A stretch of 31,826 bases of DNA from Pseudomonadota bacterium (GTDB lineage: Bacteria; Pseudomonadota; Gammaproteobacteria; Xanthomonadales; Xanthomonadaceae): positions 1 to 31,826 of the forward strand of contig JAEWGI010000040.1 of the NCBI GenBank assembly GCA_023388355.1, given 5' to 3'. This document shows, in pieces, positions 15,608 through 23,713 of this stretch. The position numbers and the translations under genes are program-made. The notes below the pieces were generated by a model. That model did no database searches. It saw only the letters and a program-made list of their open reading frames with translations, and was not told the origin of the DNA. Positions within the stretch are counted from its first letter, which is position 1, and each line of letters begins with the position of its first letter.

Positions 15608-17757
15608 ACCGACCCGGCGAACCAGCCCCCCGCCCCGCCAGGGCGCGCGGACGCGGTGCGCACGCGCCCGATCCCGCGCCGGCGGCCGCCGCCGGCGAGA
15701 ACGATCCGCTGCGCGATCCCGCGCTGTACTTCAACCGCGAGCTGTCGCAGCTGGATTTCAACTTCCGCGTGCTTGCCCAGGCGCTGGACGAATCAGTGCC
15801 CCTGCTCGAGCGATTGCGCTACCTGTGCATCTCGTGCACCAACCTCGACGAGTTCTTCGAGATCCGCGCCGCCACCGTGCGCCACGCCCAGGACTTCGGC
15901 AGCGTGCCCACGCCGCCCGACGGGCTGGCGCCGGCAACCGTGCTCAAGCGCATCCACGACCGCGCCGCCGAGCTGGTCGATGCGCAGTACAGCTGCTGGA
16001 ACCAGGTGCTGCGCCCGGCGCTCACCGAACGCGGCGTGCGCGTGCTCGGGCGCAGCCAGTGGAACACGCGCCAGACCCGCTGGCTGCGCGCCTACTTCCG
16101 CGACGAGATCATGCCCGTGCTCTCGCCGCTGGGCCTGGACCCGGCGCATCCGTTCCCCAAGATCCTCAACAAGTCGCTGAACATCGTGGTGGTGCTCAAG
16201 GGCCGCGACGCGTTCGGCCGGGTGGGCAACCTGGCCATCGTGCGCGCGCCGCGCTCGCTGCCGCGGATCATCCAGCTGCCCGAACGGGTGTCGGGCGGCG
16301 ACAACGACTTCGTGTTCCTGTCGGCGGTGCTGTCGGAATTCGTGCACGAGTTGTTCCCCGGGATGGAGGTCAGGGGCGCCTACCAGTTCCGCGTGACCCG
16401 CAACTCCGAGCTGATCGTCGACGAGGACGAGGTGGAGAACCTGGCGCTGGCGCTGCGCGACGAACTGCAGGGCCGCGGCTACCTGCGCGCGATGCGGCTG
16501 GAGATCGCCGCCGACTGCCCCAAGCCGATCGTGCACACCCTGCTGCAGAATTTCGAGCTGCCGGAGAACGCGGTCTACCGCATCGACGGGCCGGTCAACC
16601 TCAACCGGGTGAGCCAGATCTACGACATGGTGCAGCGGCCCGACCTGAAGTTCATGCCCTTCCAGCCACGGGTGCCGAAGAACAGCGAGGCCATATTCGA
16701 CCTGGTTGCCGGAGGCGACGTGCTGCTGCACCACCCCTTCGATTCGTTCGCGCCGGTGCTGGAACTGATCAAGCAGGCGGCGGACGACCCGAACGTGCTG
16801 GCCATCAAGCAGACCCTGTACCGCACCGGCAAGGATTCGCCGATCGTCGAGCACCTGGTGCAGGCCGCGCGCAACGGCAAGGACGTGACCGTGGTGGTGG
16901 AGCTGCGCGCGCGCTTCGACGAGGAGGCCAACCTAGGGCTTGCCGACCGCCTGCAGGAGGCGGGGGTGCAGGTGGTCTACGGCGTGGTCGGCTTCAAGAC
17001 CCACGCCAAGATGCTGCTGGTGGTGCGCCGCGAAGGGCGCAAGCTGCGCCGCTACGTGCACCTGGGCACCGGCAACTACCACTCCGGCACCGCGCGCGCC
17101 TACACCGATATCGGCCTGGTCAGCGCCGATCCGGACGTCGGCAACGACGTCCACCTGATCTTCCAGCAGCTTTCGGGGCTGGCGCCGGCGATCTCGCTCT
17201 CGCGCCTGCTGCAGTCCCCCTTCACCCTGCACGCGGGGATCCTGCACCGGATCGAGCGCGAGGCGCGCCATGCGCGCGACGGCAGGCCCGGCCGCATCAT
17301 CGCCAAGATGAACGCGCTCAACGAGCCGCAGGTGATGCGGGCGCTTTACGCGGCCTCGCAGGCCGGAGTGTCGATCGACCTGATCGTGCGCGGGGCCTGC
17401 TCGCTGCGCCCCGGCGTCGCCGGCGTGTCGGAGAACATCCGGGTGCGTTCCATCATCGGCCGGTTCCTCGAACACCACCGCGTGTACTGGTTCGACAACG
17501 ACGGTCAGCCCGAACTGTACTGCTCCAGCGCCGACTGGCTCGAGCGCAACCTGCTGCGGCGGGTCGAAACCTGCTTCCCGGTGCTCGACCCGGAGGTGGC
17601 CGCGCGGGTCAAGGAGGAGGCGCTCGACAACTACCTGGCCGACAACCTCAACGCCTGGCAGCTCCACGAGGACGGCATCTACCGCAAGCTCGAACCCATC
17701 GGCGATACTCCCCCGCATTCGGCGCAGGCTGCGCTGCTGGCGAAACTCTGCGGATGA
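15604..17757 (+). CDS. ppk1: Polyphosphate kinase 1
   Basis: This 717-residue enzyme makes inorganic polyphosphate from the gamma-phosphate of ATP. Four regions are recognisable: an N-terminal helical domain (about 38-145, containing LYFNRELSQLDFN), the head domain (about 150-350), and two phospholipase-D-like catalytic domains. The autophosphorylated histidine is His467 in FKTHAK, and the second catalytic histidine is probably His624 in FLEHHR. A 35-residue Pro/Ala/Arg-rich extension precedes the conserved part. The start is GTG inside GTGA shared with the phoR stop, and its stop shares ATGA with ppx. Synthesis and breakdown of polyphosphate therefore sit in one transcript with phosphate sensing. 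Confidence 0.97.
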   Translation: MNRPGEPAPRPARARGRGAHAPDPAPAAAAGENDPLRDPALYFNRELSQLDFNFRVLAQALDESVPLLERLRYLCISCTNLDEFFEIRAATVRHAQDFGSVPTPPDGLAPATVLKRIHDRAAELVDAQYSCWNQVLRPALTERGVRVLGRSQWNTRQTRWLRAYFRDEIMPVLSPLGLDPAHPFPKILNKSLNIVVVLKGRDAFGRVGNLAIVRAPRSLPRIIQLPERVSGGDNDFVFLSAVLSEFVHELFPGMEVRGAYQFRVTRNSELIVDEDEVENLALALRDELQGRGYLRAMRLEIAADCPKPIVHTLLQNFELPENAVYRIDGPVNLNRVSQIYDMVQRPDLKFMPFQPRVPKNSEAIFDLVAGGDVLLHHPFDSFAPVLELIKQAADDPNVLAIKQTLYRTGKDSPIVEHLVQAARNGKDVTVVVELRARFDEEANLGLADRLQEAGVQVVYGVVGFKTHAKMLLVVRREGRKLRRYVHLGTGNYHSGTARAYTDIGLVSADPDVGNDVHLIFQQLSGLAPAISLSRLLQSPFTLHAGILHRIEREARHARDGRPGRIIAKMNALNEPQVMRALYAASQAGVSIDLIVRGACSLRPGVAGVSENIRVRSIIGRFLEHHRVYWFDNDGQPELYCSSADWLERNLLRRVETCFPVLDPEVAARVKEEALDNYLADNLNAWQLHEDGIYRKLEPIGDTPPHSAQAALLAKLCG

Positions 17758-19292
17758 TCGATGCACTTGCCCGGGCCGGATCACTGGCCTCCCCGCTGCG
17801 CGACGGCGACATGCTGGCCGCGATCGACCTGGGGTCCAACAGTTTCCACATGGTCGTGGCCAGCTACACCCTGGGCCAGCTGCGCATCGTCGACCGCCTG
17901 CGCGAGACGGTGCGCATGGGCGAAGGGCTGGACGGCAAGGGCGGCCTGTCGGCGGATGCGCGCGCCCGCGCGCTGACCTGCCTGGCGCGCTTCGGCCAGC
18001 GCATCCGCGACATCCCGCCGCACCGGGTGCGCGCGCTGGCGACCAACAGCGTGCGCCTGCTGGCGGCGCCGCAGTCGTTCCTGATGCCGGCCGAGACCGC
18101 GCTCGGCCACGGCATCGAGGTGATCTCGGGGCGTGAGGAAGCGCGCCTGATCTATCTCGGCGTGGCCCACGCGCAGCCGCCCAAGCCAGGCTGCCTGCGG
18201 CTGGTGGTCGACATCGGCGGCGGTTCCACCGAATGCATCATCGGCCGCAGCTTCCAGGCGATCGAGCGCGAGAGCCTGCAGGTGGGCTGCATCGCCACCA
18301 CCCGCCGCTTCTTCGGCAACGGCAAGCTGTCGAAGAGGAAATGGCGCGAAGCGGTGATCGAGGTAGGCGCGGAATTCCAGCAGTTCGCCAACGCCTACCG
18401 CGCGCTGGGCTGGAACGAGGCGATCGGCGCGTCCGGGACCAACAAGGCGATCGGCGAGATCTGTGCGGCAATGAAGCTGACCAAGGGCGCGGTGACGGCC
18501 CAGGCGCTGCCGCAGGTACGCGACCGGCTGCTGCAGGCCGGCAGCATCGACGCCATCGACCTGCCCGGCCTGTCCGACGAGCGCCGCGCGATCATCGCCG
18601 GCGGTGTGCTGGTGCTGGAGGCCGCATTCGACGCGCTCGGGCTGGAGCGGATGGCGGTCAGCAAGGCGGCGATGCGCGAGGGCGTGCTGTACGACATGCT
18701 CGGACGCGGCAGCGGCCACGATCCGCGCGAGACCTCGATCATCGCCCTGACCCGGCGCTACGGCATCGACGAGTTCCAGGCCGCGCGCGTGGAGGGCACC
18801 GCGATGCGCCTGTTCGAGCAGGCTGCACCGGGCTGGAAGCTGGACCCGGACGACCTGCTGATGCTGGCCTGGGCCGCGCGCCTGCACGAGGTGGGCCTGG
18901 CGATCGCTCACAGCCAGTACCAGGTGCATGGCGCCTACGTGATCGAGCATTCGGACATCGCCGGATTCTCGCGCCAGGAGCAGCAGTTCCTCGCCGCGCT
19001 GGTGCGCACCCATCGCCGGCGCATCCCCAAGTCCGCCTTCGACGCCCTGCCCGACCGCCTGCTCGGCGCCGCGCGCAGGAGCGCTGCCCTGCTGCGCGTC
19101 TCGGCGCTGCTGCACCGGGGGCGCGATTCGGAAGAGATCCCGCGGCTGGAGCTGGACGTGGACGGCGCGCACATGGTGCTGCGGCTGGACCGTCGCTGGC
19201 TGGAGGATCGTCCGCTGCTGCGCGCCGACCTCGAGGGCGAACCGGCCGACATCGCGCCGCTGGGCGTGCAGCTGGTGATCGCCGCCGGATAG
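17754..19292 (+). CDS. ppx: Exopolyphosphatase (Ppx/GppA family)
   Basis: This 512-residue protein of the actin-like ASKHA fold releases phosphate from polyphosphate chain ends, and some members also hydrolyse pppGpp. The first phosphate-binding loop is AIDLGSNSFHM (23-33). The second is DIGGGSTE (153-160). The catalytic glutamate is Glu128 or Glu129 in ISGREEARLI. After residue 320 comes the HD-like helical domain (LHEVG, then IEHSDIAGFS) that makes the long form. The ATG overlaps the ppk stop as ATGA. A second ATG at codon 20 (MLAAIDLG) is possible, but the overlap favours the first. Ppx rather than GppA is inferred from length (about 510) and the ppk neighbour. Confidence 0.93.
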   Translation: MIDALARAGSLASPLRDGDMLAAIDLGSNSFHMVVASYTLGQLRIVDRLRETVRMGEGLDGKGGLSADARARALTCLARFGQRIRDIPPHRVRALATNSVRLLAAPQSFLMPAETALGHGIEVISGREEARLIYLGVAHAQPPKPGCLRLVVDIGGGSTECIIGRSFQAIERESLQVGCIATTRRFFGNGKLSKRKWREAVIEVGAEFQQFANAYRALGWNEAIGASGTNKAIGEICAAMKLTKGAVTAQALPQVRDRLLQAGSIDAIDLPGLSDERRAIIAGGVLVLEAAFDALGLERMAVSKAAMREGVLYDMLGRGSGHDPRETSIIALTRRYGIDEFQAARVEGTAMRLFEQAAPGWKLDPDDLLMLAWAARLHEVGLAIAHSQYQVHGAYVIEHSDIAGFSRQEQQFLAALVRTHRRRIPKSAFDALPDRLLGAARRSAALLRVSALLHRGRDSEEIPRLELDVDGAHMVLRLDRRWLEDRPLLRADLEGEPADIAPLGVQLVIAAG

Positions 19293-19309
19293 CGGCGGCG
19301 GCGCGCATG

Positions 19310-19349
19310 GCGTCATCGACCGGTCATCGGCCTGCAACGCCCGCTTCAT
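19310..19349 (+). promoter_or_regulatory. Possible Pho-box-like repeats before the GT4 gene
   Basis: GCGTCAT (19310) and CGGTCAT (19321) start 11 bases apart, and GCTTCAT (19343) lies exactly 22 further on. The half-sites resemble CTGTCAT, but the 4-base spacers are GC-rich, unlike good PhoB sites. This is suggestive only. It sits in the 94-base gap between ppx and the glycosyltransferase. Confidence 0.35.
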
Positions 19350-19386
19350 CCTCTGCCGCCAGCATGGGCCAACACACGGAGGCCCC

Positions 19387-20532
19387 ATGCGCTACGCCCT
19401 CGTCACCGAGACCTACCCGCCGGAAGTCAACGGCGTGGCACTGACCGTGCAGTCGCTCGAGCACGGCCTGCGCGATCGTGGTCACGTCGTGACCCTGGTG
19501 CGCCCGCGCCAGGACGCAGACGCATCCGTCGCCTCCGACACCCTGGTGCGCAGCGTCGCCCTGCCCCGCTACCCGGGGCTGCGCGCCGGCCTGCCCGCGA
19601 CCCGGCGGCTGCTGGATACATGGTCGGACGCGCGTCCGGATGCGATCTACATCGCCACCGAAGGCCCGCTGGGCTGGTCGGCGCTGCGGGCCGCGAGGCG
19701 GCTGGGCATTCCCTGCGCCACCGGCTTCCACACCCGCTTCGACGAATACATGCGCGACTACCGCATGCCGTGGCTGGAGCCGGTGGCGCTGCGCTGGATG
19801 CGCAACTTCCACAACCGTGCCGATGCCACCCTGGTGCCGACGCGGGAACTCAAGGGCTTCCTCGACCATGCCGGGTTCCGCCACGCGCGGCTGCTGTCGC
19901 GCGCAGTGGACACGCAGAGGTTCGACCCGGCGCAGCGCCGTCAGGCGCTGCGTGCCCGCCTGGGCGCCGTCGGCGACGCGCCGTTGCTGATCCACGTCGG
20001 ACGCGTGGCTCCGGAAAAGAACCTGTCGCTGGCGGTACGCGCGTTCCGCAGGCTGCAGGCGCTGCGTCCGGACGCCCGTTTCGTGTGGGTGGGCGATGGC
20101 CCGCTGGCCGTCTCACTGCAGCGCGACAATCCGGATTTCGTGTTCACCGGCGTGCAGCGCGGCGAGCTGCTGGCACGGCTGTTCGCCAGCGCCGACCTGT
20201 TCGTCTTCCCCAGCCGCAGCGAGACCTTCGGCAACGTCACCCTCGAAGCCATGGCCAGCGGCATCGCCACGGTCGCCTACGACTACGGCGCGGCGCGCGA
20301 GCACCTGCGCGACGGTGAACACGGCGCGGCGATCGAGCCGGGCGACGAATCCGCCTTCCTCGCCGCGGTCGCGCGCATCGGCGCCGATGTCATGGCGATG
20401 CGGCGGATGGGCCGCGCCGCGCGGGCGGCGGTGGCCGGGCTGTCGACGCAGCGCGTGGCGGAAGACTTCGACCGGCTGCTGGCCGGCCTGGCAAAGGGGC
20501 AGCCCGTCGATGTCGGCCGCGCCGCAGCCTAG
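19387..20532 (+). CDS. Glycosyltransferase family 4 (MgtA/SqdX-like)
   Basis: This 381-residue GT-B fold enzyme transfers a sugar from a nucleotide donor with retention. The N-terminal glycine loop is YPPEVNGVA (10-18). The donor site has HVGRVAPEKN (203-212), and the EX7E motif spans Glu279-Glu287 in SETFGNVTLEAMASG. Its overall look, including ATEGPLGW and TGFHTRFDEY, is that of the branch containing mannosyl- and sulfoquinovosyl-diacylglycerol synthases, which act on membrane lipids. No signal peptide or membrane helix is visible, so it is cytosolic or peripheral. GGAGG lies 4 bases before the ATG. Its 3' end overlaps a PAP2 phosphatase gene by 23 bases, pointing to a shared lipid pathway. 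Substrate unknown. Confidence 0.88.
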   Translation: MRYALVTETYPPEVNGVALTVQSLEHGLRDRGHVVTLVRPRQDADASVASDTLVRSVALPRYPGLRAGLPATRRLLDTWSDARPDAIYIATEGPLGWSALRAARRLGIPCATGFHTRFDEYMRDYRMPWLEPVALRWMRNFHNRADATLVPTRELKGFLDHAGFRHARLLSRAVDTQRFDPAQRRQALRARLGAVGDAPLLIHVGRVAPEKNLSLAVRAFRRLQALRPDARFVWVGDGPLAVSLQRDNPDFVFTGVQRGELLARLFASADLFVFPSRSETFGNVTLEAMASGIATVAYDYGAAREHLRDGEHGAAIEPGDESAFLAAVARIGADVMAMRRMGRAARAAVAGLSTQRVAEDFDRLLAGLAKGQPVDVGRAAA

Positions 20533-21055
20533 CTGGTGGTCGCGCAGCGACTCGGGCTGGTGCCTGCGCGCCAACCGCGCCGGCGCGCGAATCGGCATCC
20601 GCCGCTACTTCGCCGCGGTGAGCCGACTCGGCGACGGCGTGTTCTGGTACGTGCTGATGGCGGCGATGATCCTCGCCGACGGTCGCGACGGCCTGGCGGC
20701 GAGCGCGCACCTGGCGATCACCGGGACCGCGGCGCTGACGCTGTACAAGGCGCTCAAGCGCTGGACCAGGCGACCTCGCCCGTTCGCAGCCGACGGCCGT
20801 ATCCGGGCCTGGGTGGCGCCGCTGGACGAATTCAGTTTCCCCTCCGGACACACCCTGCACGCGGTCGCCTTCAGCGTGGTGGCGCTGGCCTGGTATCCGG
20901 CGCTGGCCTGGCTGCTGGTGCCCTTCACCGCCAGCGTGGCGGTGTCGCGCGTGGTGCTGGGGCTGCATTATCCCAGCGACGTGATCGCGGCGACGGCGAT
21001 CGGTGGTGCGCTGGCGGGGCTGTCGATCGGGATCGGGATGCCGCTGTCGGGTTGA
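20510..21055 (+). CDS. PAP2 family membrane phosphatase
   Basis: This 181-residue protein has all three PAP2 acid-phosphatase motifs: KX6RP (Lys83-Pro91), PSGH (111-114) and SRX5HX3D (Ser146-Asp157). About four to five hydrophobic segments surround them, so it is an inner-membrane enzyme with its site facing the periplasm. Family members remove phosphate from phosphatidate, phosphatidylglycerol phosphate, undecaprenyl pyrophosphate or lipid A. The ATG lies inside the end of the glycosyltransferase gene (23-base overlap), so translation is coupled and a joint role in glycolipid formation or lipid-carrier recycling is likely. It is shorter than PgpB (254). Exact substrate cannot be told. Confidence 0.88.
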   Translation: MSAAPQPSWWSRSDSGWCLRANRAGARIGIRRYFAAVSRLGDGVFWYVLMAAMILADGRDGLAASAHLAITGTAALTLYKALKRWTRRPRPFAADGRIRAWVAPLDEFSFPSGHTLHAVAFSVVALAWYPALAWLLVPFTASVAVSRVVLGLHYPSDVIAATAIGGALAGLSIGIGMPLSG

Positions 21056-21110
21056 GGCGCGGGCCGTGGTCGACCCGTGGGCGCTTCGAAGGTGCGGGGC
21101 GTGTCGTTCG

Positions 21111-21179
21111 CGATCGCGGCTGAAGCCGCTCCTACAGGAGAATGTCACTTCTGTTGCAGGAGCGGCTTCAGCCGCGACC
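21111..21179. repeat. REP-like inverted repeat pair between convergent genes
   Basis: The left arm (about 21112-21137) contains TCGCGGCTGAAGCCGCTCCT. The right arm (21151-21179) is its near-exact reverse complement, leaving a short loop. Each arm is itself an imperfect palindrome (GCGGCT-GA-AGCCGC). Such extragenic palindromes are typical REP doublets of Xanthomonadaceae and Pseudomonas. It lies between the converging PAP2 and hydrolase genes and could block read-through in both directions. Confidence 0.75.
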
Positions 21180-21194
21180 GGGATGCGAGGGACA

Positions 21195-22079
21195 TCAGTC
21201 CAGGCGTTCAACCCGCGCCGTGGCCAGCGGCGGCATCGCCTGCCCCCGCCAGTCGCGATCGTTCGCCACCTGCGCCGTGTCGCGCGAAGCCTCCAGCGCC
21301 GCCGGATCGATGTCGGCGATCGCCCAGTCGCCGCCGTCGCGGGTCGATGCCAGCACGCCATCGTCCGGAAAGCCCGCGTCCATCGGCGCGTACAGCGCCG
21401 CCTCGCCGGTGTTGGCATCGAGCGCCGGGCTCCACGGCGCCGCGCCCGCGGTCACCGAATGCGCGACGAAGCAGCGGTTTTCCAGCGCCCGCGCCAGGCA
21501 GCCCACGCGCACGCGGGTCGCGCCGGCGGCGGTGTCGGTGCAGCTGGGCACCAGCAGCAGGCGCGCGCCGGCCTCGTACTGCGCGCGCACCGGCAGCGGG
21601 AACTCGCTGTCGTAGCAGACCGCCACGGCCAGGCGCAGCCCGTCGTGGTCGAACACCTTCAGCGCATCGCCGCCCTCGATCGCCCCGGCCTGCTTTTCGA
21701 ATCCGGTCAGCTGCAGCTTGTCCTGCCAGGCATGTCCTCCCGCGGGAGTGAACAGGTCGCAGCGGTTGCGATAGCGGCCGCCGCCGACGTCGAGCAGGAA
21801 GCTGCCGGCCACCACCAGCATGCCGGTGTCGCGGGCGATGCCCGAGTACAGCGCCAGCCAGTCCCCGCGATGGCGCTGGATCGCCGCCAGCGTCGCGGCC
21901 AGGTCGCCGGCAACCGCGGCATCGAAGCTCGCGCCCAGCTCCAGCGACAGGTATTCGGGCAGCAGCGCGATCCGCGCGCCGCGCGCGGCCACGCCTTCGA
22001 GCAGCCGGCGCTGGCGGTCGCCGAAGTCGGCGAACGAGGCCGGCGCCGCGACCGGATACTTTGCCGCGGCAATCCTCAT
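21195..22079 (-). CDS. Carbon-nitrogen hydrolase (nitrilase superfamily)
   Basis: This 294-residue hydrolase has the Glu-Lys-Cys triad of the superfamily: Glu42 in LLPEYLSLE, Lys121 in WQDKLQL and Cys155 in AVCYDSEFP. The family cleaves amides or nitriles, or makes N-acyl bonds. The YDSEFP sequence after the cysteine is typical of the branch that occurs next to, or fused with, GNAT acetyltransferases. Here the ATG overlaps the GNAT stop codon as ATGA, so the two are translated together. No signal peptide is seen, so it should be cytoplasmic. It ends 16 bases from the REP-like element. Substrate unknown. Confidence 0.88.
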   Translation of the reverse strand: MRIAAAKYPVAAPASFADFGDRQRRLLEGVAARGARIALLPEYLSLELGASFDAAVAGDLAATLAAIQRHRGDWLALYSGIARDTGMLVVAGSFLLDVGGGRYRNRCDLFTPAGGHAWQDKLQLTGFEKQAGAIEGGDALKVFDHDGLRLAVAVCYDSEFPLPVRAQYEAGARLLLVPSCTDTAAGATRVRVGCLARALENRCFVAHSVTAGAAPWSPALDANTGEAALYAPMDAGFPDDGVLASTRDGGDWAIADIDPAALEASRDTAQVANDRDWRGQAMPPLATARVERLD

Positions 22080-22678
22080 GCCCCGGCCTCCAGCGGTCGG
22101 GTCCAGAACGTGAGCGCGTGGCTGCAGGCCCCCGCGCCGACCTCGTCCCAGTCCAGCTGCATGGTCAGGCCCGGCTGGCGCGCATAGCCGCGTCCGGTCC
22201 AGAACGCCTCGTTGCCGCGGTGCGCAGGCGGGCGGCGCGGATCGCCCGGCTCGCGGTCGACCGCGGCGAACGCCGTCAGCGCAAAGCCGCCGAGTGCGCG
22301 CGCATGCGCCTCGCGTTGGTCGAAGAAGGCATGGCCCACGCCACGCCCGCGATATTCCGGAAGCAGCACGGACTCGCCGAAGTAGAACACTCGCTCCGGC
22401 GCGATACCGCGGAAGAGGAACGGCGCCTGGAACTCCGCCGCATCGTCGGCCAGCGGCAGTCCGGCGGATGCACCGACCACCCGCCCACCTGCCAGCGCCA
22501 GCACGAACACGCTGTGCGGCGAGGCGGCGTAGGCGTGCAGGTAGCGATGTTCGTAGTCGTCGTCGCCGGCGTACAGATACGGCCATTCGCGGAACACCGC
22601 GATGCGCAGCGCCGCGACGTCGGGCAGATGCACGGTGGCGGCGCGTCCCGTCACAACCTCGATTCTGGTCTCCAACAT
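22076..22678 (-). CDS. GNAT family N-acetyltransferase
   Basis: This 200-residue protein fits the GNAT fold. The acetyl-CoA pyrophosphate loop is YRGRGVG (109-115), preceded by a beta-strand (VFYFGESVLLPEYRG), and the aromatic FWTGRGYARQ near 155-165 is typical of the last part of the fold. Its stop codon overlaps the start of the carbon-nitrogen hydrolase by four bases. The same two activities are fused in some bacterial proteins, so they probably act on the same small molecule. The start at 22678 has only a weak ribosome site, but no closer ATG fits the fold. Substrate unknown. Confidence 0.85.
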   Translation of the reverse strand: MLETRIEVVTGRAATVHLPDVAALRIAVFREWPYLYAGDDDYEHRYLHAYAASPHSVFVLALAGGRVVGASAGLPLADDAAEFQAPFLFRGIAPERVFYFGESVLLPEYRGRGVGHAFFDQREAHARALGGFALTAFAAVDREPGDPRRPPAHRGNEAFWTGRGYARQPGLTMQLDWDEVGAGACSHALTFWTRPLEAGA

Positions 22679-22807
22679 GAACGCCGACCCTGTCCGACTG
22701 TCCTGAAGATTCCGTCAGCCGCGTAGTTCCAGAACGGTGCGCGTCGCAGCAGCTGCCAAGCACATGATGCACGCGGCCGCCCCCGTTGTCCCCCAAGGGA
22801 GCCCTGC

Positions 22808-23545
22808 ATGAGCCCGATCTCCAAGGACATCCATTTCTGGACCCGACGCGCCGCCATCGCCGGCGTCAAGGGGCTGCAGGCGGCGGTTCCGCCGATCCAG
22901 AGCTATTCGCGCGTCACCTTCCACATGGACACCGTGTTCTGGCTCTGCGCCGCGCATGGTTTCCCGCTGGAGAGCCCGAGGGTGCTCGACCCCTTCGCCG
23001 GCTCCGGCATCAACATGTCGCACAGCTACCTGGACCGCGCGACCCACGCCCACCTGTGCGACATCGACCGGGACTTCGCCCGCCTGGCCGCGACGCTCGC
23101 GCCCAACGTCACCGCGATCCACGGCGACAGCTTCCGCATGCTCAACGAGGGCGACCCGAGGCTCGGGACCTACGACCTGATCGTGCTGGACAACAACCTG
23201 GGCGGCGTCTACTACGACTACTGCGAGCATTTCGACGCGATGCCGGGCGTGTTCCGCCACTTCGACCGCGAGGCGCCGCACGCGGTGCTGGCGCTCAACT
23301 TCATCACCGATCCGGACCTGATGAACCAGGATCCGCGTTTCGCCACGCCGACGTTCGAACAGCAGATGCAGCGCCGTGCGGCCTTCTACGGCACCGACTC
23401 GCGCCGCATCACGCCCGCCGCCGGCGCCGCCGCCTACGCGCGCGAGGCCGCCACGGCCGGCTGGGACGTGGTGGGCCACGCGCTGGCGCCGAGGGCGGAG
23501 TTCTTCCACTTCCTGCTGCTGTTCCTGCGCCCCGTGCGCGACTGA
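22808..23545 (+). CDS. SAM-dependent methyltransferase-like protein of unknown target
   Basis: I do not recognise a named gene. The 245-residue protein has a Rossmann-type motif I VLDPFAGSG (59-67), an acidic strand end CDIDRDF (84-90) and a GDSF (107-110) where Asp usually contacts adenine. This is the arrangement of class I methyltransferases. The position normally holding D/NPPY of amino-methylases reads LDNNLGG (127-133), so it is unlikely to be a standard DNA adenine or cytosine methylase. The N-terminus (VPPIQSYSRVTFHMDT) looks like a substrate-binding segment. An AAGGGAG seven bases before the ATG is a strong ribosome site. It diverges from the GNAT-hydrolase pair and stands alone. Confidence 0.7.
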   Translation: MSPISKDIHFWTRRAAIAGVKGLQAAVPPIQSYSRVTFHMDTVFWLCAAHGFPLESPRVLDPFAGSGINMSHSYLDRATHAHLCDIDRDFARLAATLAPNVTAIHGDSFRMLNEGDPRLGTYDLIVLDNNLGGVYYDYCEHFDAMPGVFRHFDREAPHAVLALNFITDPDLMNQDPRFATPTFEQQMQRRAAFYGTDSRRITPAAGAAAYAREAATAGWDVVGHALAPRAEFFHFLLLFLRPVRD

Positions 23546-23578
23546 ACCGGCGACGGCCGCGGGGCAGCCGGATGCGCA

Positions 23579-23608
23579 GCGCGGCGGCATCGTCCGATAC
23601 CGCCGCGC
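23579..23608. repeat. 9-bp stem-loop between convergent genes
   Basis: GCGCGGCGG (23579-23587) pairs with CCGCCGCGC (23600-23608) around a 12-base loop. It lies between the methyltransferase-like gene and creD, which converge, and could end transcripts from either side, though no U-run is present. Confidence 0.4.
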
Positions 23609-23713
23609 ACGCCCTCGAGCCCTGGATGGCCGGGTCGCGGACGCCCGCATCCGTGATCCCGCACGGCTTCGCCTCCGGGGCCGGGCGCTGGACGTCCCTG
23701 TCCCCGCCCTTGC

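Noticed and set aside
22679..22807. Shared divergent promoter between the GNAT and methyltransferase-like genes
   Set aside because: One must exist, but I could not pick hexamers with acceptable spacing, so none is annotated.
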